Shown here in pieces: positions 61,201 to 64,000 of a DNA stretch of 64,000 nucleotides. Source of the DNA: Dryococelus australis (Eukaryota; Arthropoda; Insecta; Phasmatodea; Phasmatidae); assembly GCA_029891345.1 (NCBI GenBank), contig CM057000.1, forward strand, positions 123,799,838 to 123,863,837, in the 5' to 3' direction. The notes beneath the pieces were generated by a model. The model did not search any database, was not told where the DNA came from, and worked only from the letters and a program-made list of their open reading frames with translations. Positions within the stretch are counted from its first letter, which is position 1. Each line of letters opens with the position of its first letter. A program made the translations under genes and the position numbers.

Positions 61201-63929
61201 TTCGTACAAGAGCATATCAGTTATCGGACAGAAACTAACTCGAAGATCGGTTTATGCGAATGTGCTTGGTATGACAATTTCTTTTGTCGCAATTGTGATA
61301 GACTCGATATCAGTAAACCAGATGTATCATCATACACATGAGCTGCTGGCTTCAGCCATGAGATTGAAAGCAAGTTCTATGATATGCTGTAATAATTTTA
61401 AACACAGCACAAGTACACACTAGTGTGTTGATTGCTGAAGAAAGATATTTGAACATCGTACACAGCAAAATCCCACAAGTAGCTGGATTGAAAAGAAAAC
61501 GTCAGGTAGATGCTCTAACTGCTGCATAACATGGGTATGTAATTTTCTCTGTTAAATGAGTGAAGAAGTTTTTTTTTTATTCCGCCAATGTTGACCCTCC
61601 AGAGAACAAATACGACGCACACACTAATGAGAGTTCAGCTCCATCGGGAGGGTTCATCTACCAGGGATTTTTCATCAAATTAGATGTCTCGGACATTACG
61701 ATATTGCAGAGAGATGCCGGAAGGCTTTCCTCAAATGCACGTCTCGAATTATTGCCATGAATGTGTTTAAGTTTATTGGAATGTGGCTCTTAAGTACTAA
61801 TGTTTTCACTTATGCAGATTTTGTAGCTGCCTAGCACGAAGCTAAAAATCAGCTACCACCACTGGTTACAATGTTCCATCACCAGTGCTCAATTCTCAAT
61901 ACCTCGCTGTTGAGAACAACCCAAACGTCTCTCTACTTGTGCTCAATCTGCATGCACACGCGCATACAAACATCCGAGGATACAAACTCTGCCATGCCTA
62001 GCAGATATTTTACCCCCCCCCCCCCCCCCCCAAAAAAAAAATTCCGGTGAGTTTCACCCACAGATATCCACATACTTCTTGCCCCGGATAAGAAAAAGAA
62101 AGAGCAGAATTTGCTGCAACCATTCTGAGTGGATACCCATACAAAGAAGAACTGGAGTCTTCGATTCAGAGAAACAGGAGAAAGAAGATTCAATTAGTTC
62201 GAGACCGTGGACGTCCCCCATTCAGCTCCATTGCAGAATCGTCATCTCAAAAAAAAAAAAAAAAAAAACAGTTGTTTTGACTTTTGGATTTCTTCATATG
62301 AATAGGCGTTTGCAAAGACACGTGTCTAGCCGTGATTTTCAAAGGTAAAGTCTCCTCTGAAGTATCGACATGATGCGGATAGTAAGGATTCAGGAGGTGA
62401 TGTATTTGTAGTCCTACCATCAGGACACTCTTCTGCATCTGCAATCGAAATTCCCATTTATGAACCAGAGACCGACAAGAACGTTGACTATTGCCTATTG
62501 TGTCAGGGGAAGTTTTCGGATAACAGAAAATTGAGAATTATTGGTTCAGTGTCTAATTGTGGCATGCAAGTCCGCAACGATTATTTCGGATTAGAAAACT
62601 ACGTACACTTTGAATAGAGAATAATGAAGGTGTAGTTATTTTCCATCTAGTCATAACATTTAAAACTGTTACAATGAAATATTTCAGTACTATCTGTAAG
62701 GAAAACATAAAGTTGCATTTCTAAAAATCAAACAGTTGTGGGATTTTAAGATTATACATTTGTAAAATTTATTTGTAATTTTTTATTTAATGATATAGTA
62801 GCAAATTTTAACAAATCAATAAATATTTATTTTTGAGATTTTTTCATCGAGTATCTGAAATGTAGATGCTCATAAGCATAAAGAATATGTTAGAATTTAG
62901 TTGATGGGTAATCACATACTAAAGAAATGTGGTGTTCCATATTACAACTTCTTCCTCTACTAAAATTGATGGAACTAGAACGACATACAATATTAACTAA
63001 TAAACCAGGCCCAGGAATGGAAATAGTACTTTCATGCAATACACAGTGAAGGATGCAAGGGACGGGATATGCATACACCTTTATTTTATTTTCGAACCCA
63101 ATAAAAAAAAACTTCTTCTGAGATTAATAGTTTACTAAAAGATATAAAATGTCGCTAGAGTTGACATCCAAGATCACGTTAAGATTCTCGAACATCGAAT
63201 TGTGCTCTTCTATTTCAAATCGTAAGAAGCGCATTAATCCGAGTCAATGCAAAGTTCTCTTTTGAGGGCCTCGCAGCATACCACACAACAATAACTTTTT
63301 ATCAGTTTGGAAGCATGCCTTTTCATTGCAAAATGCACAAGCTCGTCTCATGTTTTGAAATATCATGTTTTAAGTTATAAAATCGTTAGCATGAAGCAGT
63401 TCGATTAAAAAATTACTTAATTTCAAGACTTCGTACATAATAAAGAGTTCAGATACTTAGGAGAGCTGACTTTGTACATAATAAAGAGTTCAGATACTTA
63501 GGAGAGCTGACTTTGTACATAATAAAGAGTTCAGATACTTAGGAGAGCTGACTTTGTACATAATAAAGAGTTCAGATACTTAGGAGAGCTGACTTTGTAC
63601 ATAATAAAGAGTTCAGATACTTAGGAGAGCTAACGTTTTGTGAAACGTAAAGGGAAACAAGTGTCTTATTTTTATTGTGATGCTCCAATAGACAAGTCTT
63701 AACTCTCATGAATAGAGTGTGAAGTAAACAAGGTAAGGCTTAGATTTACCTTACAAACAAGTACTTACTTGACGTAATAATCAGCATACACTTGGTAGTA
63801 CTCCTTCTTCAGACTGCTTGCGTTAGTAGCGGCATCGATGTTCTTCATCCAGGCAGGGGCGGACCACGGAGACGAGAATAATTTTACTTCGCTAGGACTT
63901 ACTTCTTGTGCTTTCTTGATGAATGGAAT
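33583..63929 (-). CDS. Glucosylceramidase (GH30, GBA-like), 3' six exons; 5' part outside window
   Basis: Six exons (63929-63769, 53758-53527, 47695-47551, 40445-40369, 34049-33769, 33682-33583) join with consistent phases into 331 residues plus a stop. The family cleaves glucosylceramide to ceramide and glucose, in the lysosome in animals. Seen here: FSSPWSAPAWMK; the acid/base Glu in TPQNEP (fragment residue 74); AVHWY; the nucleophile Glu in YTEACV (residue 176, 102 residues later, against 105 in the human enzyme); GWVDWNMVLDLEGGPNW; FYKQPMFYALAHFAKF; and a C-terminal beta-domain strand ending VIYH. All introns are GT-AG. Roughly the first third of the enzyme, including any signal peptide, lies beyond 64000. 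One difference: the residue after ACV is Glu across the 47551/40445 junction, where vertebrates have Gly. Introns of 10.0, 5.8, 7.1 and 6.3 kb are full of repeats; the last is 86 bp. I am very sure of the family; which paralogue cannot be told. Confidence 0.95.
33769..34049 (-). CDS. Glucosylceramidase exon, barrel end and beta domain
   Basis: Acceptor ..TCTGCAG, donor CAA|GTCAGT. Encodes 93 residues, VTNNWVTGWVDWNMVLDLEG then GPNWVQNFVDAPVIV, YKQPMFYALAHFAKF and ENVTVVILNN. Two N-X-T sequons (NAT, NVT) are present. Without splicing, the frame would read nine more residues into the intron before a stop. Confidence 0.95.
34050..36215. other. Intron sequence with repeat fragments
   Basis: Holds a ~66-bp segment at 34530-34595 nearly repeated at 38791-38855 in the same orientation. 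A weak tRNA-like/SINE-head fragment is at about 34728-34795 (minus). The rest is AT-rich and unrecognised. Confidence 0.45.
36216..38196 (+). pseudogene. DDE transposase pseudogene (insect family with DSC-GQ block), superfamily unassigned
   Basis: Overlapping plus frames cover one protein. An acidic N-terminus (36216-36470) is followed by a basic stretch, VSQNGETG, a Cys-rich block CHEKCRLKCSNQFTEEQR (36626-36680), DKRGHHENRP, then NPHRRYLSPLMNLSKIHRFY, YSRIFTTEFNL and PRSDT. A later block NWTDSCAGQTK and LDSDRDFGRIEK supply the likely second and third catalytic regions. The 122-residue C-terminal frame (37828-38196) contains PFRDVIKWIRVGKYGLYLYK. The layout matches a transposase-like protein common in insect genomes. 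It has at least four stops or frameshifts. It lies in antisense orientation within the glucosylceramidase intron. Confidence 0.75.
38197..40368. other. Intron sequence, 3' flank of DDE element then unassigned
   Basis: 38791-38855 repeats 34530-34595. A 16-bp perfect palindrome ACAGTCGGCCGACTGT lies at 39102-39117 next to TTGCTACGTGGG, a likely transposon terminus. 39136-40368 shows nothing that I can name apart from an A10 run at 39870. Confidence 0.4.
40369..40445 (-). CDS. Glucosylceramidase short exon
   Basis: Acceptor ..TTTCACAG, donor GAG|GTAAGT. Two bases plus 25 residues, KKNASSAISLGDWSKGVQYI then SDIIE. It aligns with the LGSWDRGMQY segment of the human enzyme. Too short for ORF calling; found by looking for the missing segment between its neighbours. 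Confidence 0.92.
40446..41099. other. Intron sequence, nothing recognised
   Basis: Modestly GC-richer at 40900-41000; alternating purine-pyrimidine TGTGTG at 41030-41060. It may be the head of the array that follows. Confidence 0.3.
41100..43570 (+). repeat. Degenerate ~282-bp tandem array, about 8 copies
   Basis: The block (CC)GCCATTTTGnAAGATAGTG recurs at about 41322, 41592, 41886, 42158, 42443, 42725, 43009 and 43385 (intervals 270-294, last 376). A second block, AAAATGGCGGCCAT..AAATATTTTAG, falls between them, with CATATCTCGGGAAACAATC and CCAAATTTGGCA in each unit. Copies differ by many substitutions, so the array is old. No coding frame runs through it. Confidence 0.75.
43571..43854. 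other. Intron spacer, nothing recognised
   Basis: No feature that I can support. Confidence 0.3.
43855..45832 (+). mobile_element. Non-autonomous interspersed element hosting a minisatellite
   Basis: The head, CTAGCTGACCCGTGCGACTT at about 43857, and the tail region, CCGTTCGGACAGACAGACAG followed by TTTATTTAGTAGTATAGAT near 45830, are of the type found at the two ends of common non-autonomous insect retroelements. I do not assign a superfamily. The interior between them is mostly the 38-bp array (44070-45440). Confidence 0.45.
44070..45440. repeat. 38-40-bp minisatellite, ~35 units, with a 115-bp higher-order repeat
   Basis: The unit is close to GTTCTCTAGCCACTGAGCTT plus CTGCGGCTCCCTTATTGT. 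Between 44485 and 44850 three unit types alternate (GGGATACTGTGG, TGAGCTACTGCGG, GACCAGCTGC), giving a 115-bp higher-order period: GATACTGT at 44508, 44623 and 44738. On the minus strand the best units read CCGCAGTAGCTCAGTGGC, containing TAGCTCAGTGG, which fits the pol III A-box consensus exactly. A (TA)8 tract interrupts at 45365-45381. Confidence 0.9.
45855..46363 (-). other. Unrecognised Cys-rich open segment
   Basis: Two overlapping minus frames (109 and 79 residues) are open here. The 109-residue one has nine or so cysteines and stretches such as CNTSCPEYMLGFMSAAKEVD and TEQEMQWKLLHRRG that look more protein-like than most chance frames. I do not recognise a family. It has no clear splice sites that would fit the host gene. 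It may be a decayed retrocopy of some secreted protein; function unknown. Confidence 0.25.
46397..46892 (+). repeat. Unclassified interspersed repeat, copy 2
   Basis: Collinear with 12756-13215 in the same orientation, with small indels (for example an extra block near 46740-46765). It may extend further, since AAAAACTCATTACACACCAC near 46983 resembles 13217-13240 after an unrelated insertion. Confidence 0.7.
46893..47550. other. Intron sequence, nothing recognised
   Basis: The 101-residue frame at 46926-47231 is unsupported. Confidence 0.35.
47551..47695 (-). CDS. Glucosylceramidase exon with nucleophile Glu
   Basis: Acceptor ..TTAACTAG, donor G|GTGAGT. Encodes 48 residues starting LYKNESLRKCASGMAVHWYA and ending LLYTEACV; the Glu of TEAC is the catalytic nucleophile. 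Confidence 0.95.
47696..48043. other. Intron sequence, nothing recognised
   Basis: AT-rich. Confidence 0.35.
48245..48312 (-). repeat. tRNA-like SINE head fragment
   Basis: Minus strand: TTTAGCTGAGGTTTCTAGGT followed by ACCAGGTTCGAATCACAGCT, with a good B-box (GGTTCGAATC) and a weak A-box. No cloverleaf closes. It is probably the head of a SINE; a true tRNA gene is unlikely. Confidence 0.4.
48492..48698. repeat. Long hairpin with hammerhead-like core in the loop
   Basis: Left arm 48492-48545 and right arm 48645-48698 are complementary over ~54 bp with about four mismatches, separated by 99 nt. The loop ends with CTGATGA (48616-48622), a GGCAG/CTGCC helix (48624-48628 with 48638-48642) and GAAA (48643-48646) running directly into the right arm CGTTGGAGAAG. 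CUGAUGA-helix II-GAAA-helix III is the hammerhead ribozyme core order. Departures: an extra T before helix II, and no convincing helix I. Confidence 0.55.
49024..51429. other. Very AT-rich intron sequence
   Basis: Two overlapping frames on opposite strands at 49203-49555 match nothing that I know. 49500-51000 is extremely AT-rich with a (TA)n tract at 50056-50118. No element recognised. Confidence 0.4.
50056..50118. repeat. (TA)n microsatellite
   Basis: Direct read, one phase break near 50104. Confidence 0.93.
51430..52560 (-). pseudogene. IS630/Tc1-type DDE transposase pseudogene
   Basis: Minus-strand pieces in order: GVNSLRRILKEMGFKWERCG, HYREEKWPIFYIEESWVDS (first catalytic block, Glu-Glu where Asp-Glu is usual), KSSVKKKTINWFKYNNVEF, the third block VIRLPPYMCELNDIELAWAK (51811 downward), then an acidic tail SDIDSIDSSDEDISSSESE. 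The order and motifs match the large insect DDE_3-type transposase family. Several stops and frameshifts separate the pieces. The proteins of this family cut and rejoin transposon ends. The gene shares orientation with the host gene and lies in its second intron. Confidence 0.8.
52600..53240. mobile_element. Subterminal ~60-bp repeats and palindromic transposon end
   Basis: The word ACAGTTGGCAT (variants ACAGTTGACAT, ACAGTTAGCAT) recurs near 52734, 52795, 52855, 52939 and 52999, mostly 60 bp apart, with ATAAATGGCCCAT and TTGCTGCTAATAT between. The stretch ends at an 18-bp perfect palindrome AACAGTTGGCCAACTGTT (53188-53205) followed by TTGCTACTTGGG. This resembles the terminus at 39102-39135. 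Confidence 0.5.
53527..53758 (-). CDS. Glucosylceramidase exon with acid/base Glu
   Basis: Acceptor ..TTTATTAG, donor GAG|GTAAGT. One base completes the Lys codon, then 77 residues follow with FLNAYSAEGLKFWGLTPQNE, where the last E is the proton donor. It continues to MINDNQRSNVMEWLE. Confidence 0.95.
53759..55089. other. Intron sequence, nothing recognised
   Basis: No supported coding, RNA or repeat feature. Confidence 0.35.
55090..55320 (+). repeat. Possible tRNA-derived SINE with (GA)n inside
   Basis: TTTGGTGGAGCGGTGAGTGC at about 55103 resembles a pol III A-box/D-arm region, and CCCGTGTTCCAAG follows where a B-box would be. An uninterrupted (GA)n tract is at 55178-55222. Frames of Arg-Glu and Ser-Leu repeats come from this tract. 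The SINE call is weak. Confidence 0.3.
55178..55222. repeat. (GA)22 microsatellite
   Basis: Direct read of alternating GA. Confidence 0.95.
55321..57286. other. Intron sequence; one weak tRNA-like fragment
   Basis: At about 56668-56722 (plus) GGTAGAGTGGTGTAGTGC is followed by a B-box-like AGGTTTGCGTCCC, possibly another SINE head. The rest is AT-rich and unrecognised. Confidence 0.35.
57287..58960 (+). pseudogene. LINE ORF1 (Jockey-type) remnant
   Basis: The 118-residue frame 57367-57723 is a Ser/Pro/His-rich leader. Further on, shifted frames read KDKKTGKCVN, YELRTLFELVVKVEDYRRCD near 57990-58045, and GPLQCSS, the order seen in the PRE_C2HC region of Jockey-type ORF1 proteins. A degraded Cys block near 58160-58180 (HHCMRCGC) and a low-complexity tail follow. 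Numerous stops. It is not closely similar to the intact ORF1 at 9-1412. No ORF2 follows. Confidence 0.55.
58980..60770. repeat. AT-rich degenerate tandem repeats with GTAAATTTACAC words
   Basis: The first part (59118-59480) repeats at about 130 bp (GTGTAATTTTACCATACTTG, GTGTAACTTTATCATACCTG and so on). The second part repeats at about 190-210 bp: (A)ATGTCAATATACCAGTACA and variants at about 60015, 60224, 60408 and 60620, with TGTACTTTTACACNGATG between. It starts at a CACTGTAAAAAAAATTG word. No coding content. Confidence 0.6.
60771..61149. other. Intron spacer, nothing recognised
   Basis: No feature that I can support. Confidence 0.35.
61150..62622 (+). pseudogene. Pogo/CENP-B-like (DDE_1) transposase pseudogene
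   Basis: Scattered plus-strand pieces follow the order of pogo-type transposases: RAYQLSDRN, GFSHEIESKFYDML (61350-61390), KIPQVAGLKRKRQVDALTAA (61469-61528), NVDPPENKYDAH, LLVLNLHAHAHTNIRG (61934-61980), a linker SGYPYKEELESSIQRNRRKK (62130-62190) and a Cys-containing C-terminus NVDYCLLCQGKFSDN (62482-62526). The catalytic Asp residues are not clearly preserved. Runs of C19A10 (62013-62041) and A20 (62249-62268) disrupt it. The DNA-binding CENPB domain upstream is not recognisable. Confidence 0.6.
62623..63430. other. Intron sequence, nothing recognised
   Basis: AT-rich, short chance frames only. Confidence 0.35.
63431..63630. repeat. 41-bp tandem repeat, five copies, nearly perfect
   Basis: The word GTACATAATAAAGAGTTCAG starts at 63433, 63474, 63515, 63556 and 63597, an exact 41-bp period. 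The complete units are identical apart from the first boundary. No spacers, so this is not a CRISPR-like array. Confidence 0.97.
63769..63929 (-). CDS. Glucosylceramidase exon (first in window)
   Basis: Acceptor ..TTGCAG, donor AA|GTAAGT. Encodes 53 residues from IPFIKKAQEVSPSEVK through SSPWSAPAWMK to VYADYYV plus two bases of a Lys codon. It corresponds to the TIM-barrel segment before the acid/base strand. A 41-bp tandem repeat sits 133 bp downstream in the following intron. Confidence 0.93.
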
Positions 63930-64000
63930 CTGCAAGTATTGCAATTGTTGGACATTAAGTTAGTTTAGAAAATCACATTTACTCCGACAAACAGCGATAC
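63930..64000 (-). other. Intron upstream of the first glucosylceramidase exon in the window
   Basis: The acceptor CAG ends at 63930; the rest of the intron and the 5' exons continue outside. Confidence 0.8.

Noticed and set aside
62013..62041. C19A10 run as a regulatory or structural signal
   Set aside because: Homopolymer junction more likely a slippage or assembly problem.
63431..63630. CRISPR-like array
   Set aside because: Units are directly abutting with no unique spacers, and the context is a eukaryotic intron.

Overview
The window looks like a piece of a large, transposon-rich insect nuclear genome. One spliced animal gene with canonical GT-AG introns is present, and it lies among Jockey-type LINE, Ty3/Gypsy, tRNA-derived SINE, Tc1/mariner-like, pogo-like and other DDE-transposon remnants, TIR-bounded MITEs, long (TA)n tracts and several satellite-like arrays. 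The combination fits a big polyneopteran-style genome such as a stick insect, but the species is inference only.

Layout. 1-33.5 kb is intergenic. It starts with an intact LINE ORF1 that has no ORF2, followed by SINEs, four copies of one MITE family, a deleted Tc1-like element and a cluster of GCCATNTTGG motifs. Two decayed Ty3/Gypsy elements follow, on the minus strand at about 22.4-26.2 kb and on the plus strand at about 27.6-30.5 kb. A ~500-bp repeat at 18.6 kb recurs at 32.2 kb and may be an LTR.

33.58-63.93 kb (minus strand) holds the only host gene I can support: the 3' part of a glucosylceramidase (GH30, GBA-like) gene. Six exons join in frame into 331 residues ending at a stop, with an AATAAA 32 bp downstream. 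Both catalytic glutamates are present. The N-terminal part lies beyond base 64,000.

The exons total 996 bp over 30 kb. The introns carry a DDE transposase remnant (36.2-38.2 kb), a ~282-bp degenerate array (41.1-43.6 kb), a transposon-like unit containing a 38-bp minisatellite (43.86-45.83 kb), a 980-bp TIR element with a long hairpin and a hammerhead-like core (48.0-49.0 kb), an IS630/Tc1-type transposase pseudogene (51.4-52.6 kb), a LINE ORF1 remnant (57.3-58.9 kb), a second AT-rich array (59-60.8 kb), a pogo-like pseudogene (61.15-62.6 kb) and a perfect 41-bp x5 tandem repeat (63.4-63.6 kb).

Apart from the glucosylceramidase, everything recognised here is mobile-element derived. I see no operon-like or co-regulated gene set. 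The most unusual signals are the A-box-bearing minisatellite and the hairpin with hammerhead-like motifs.
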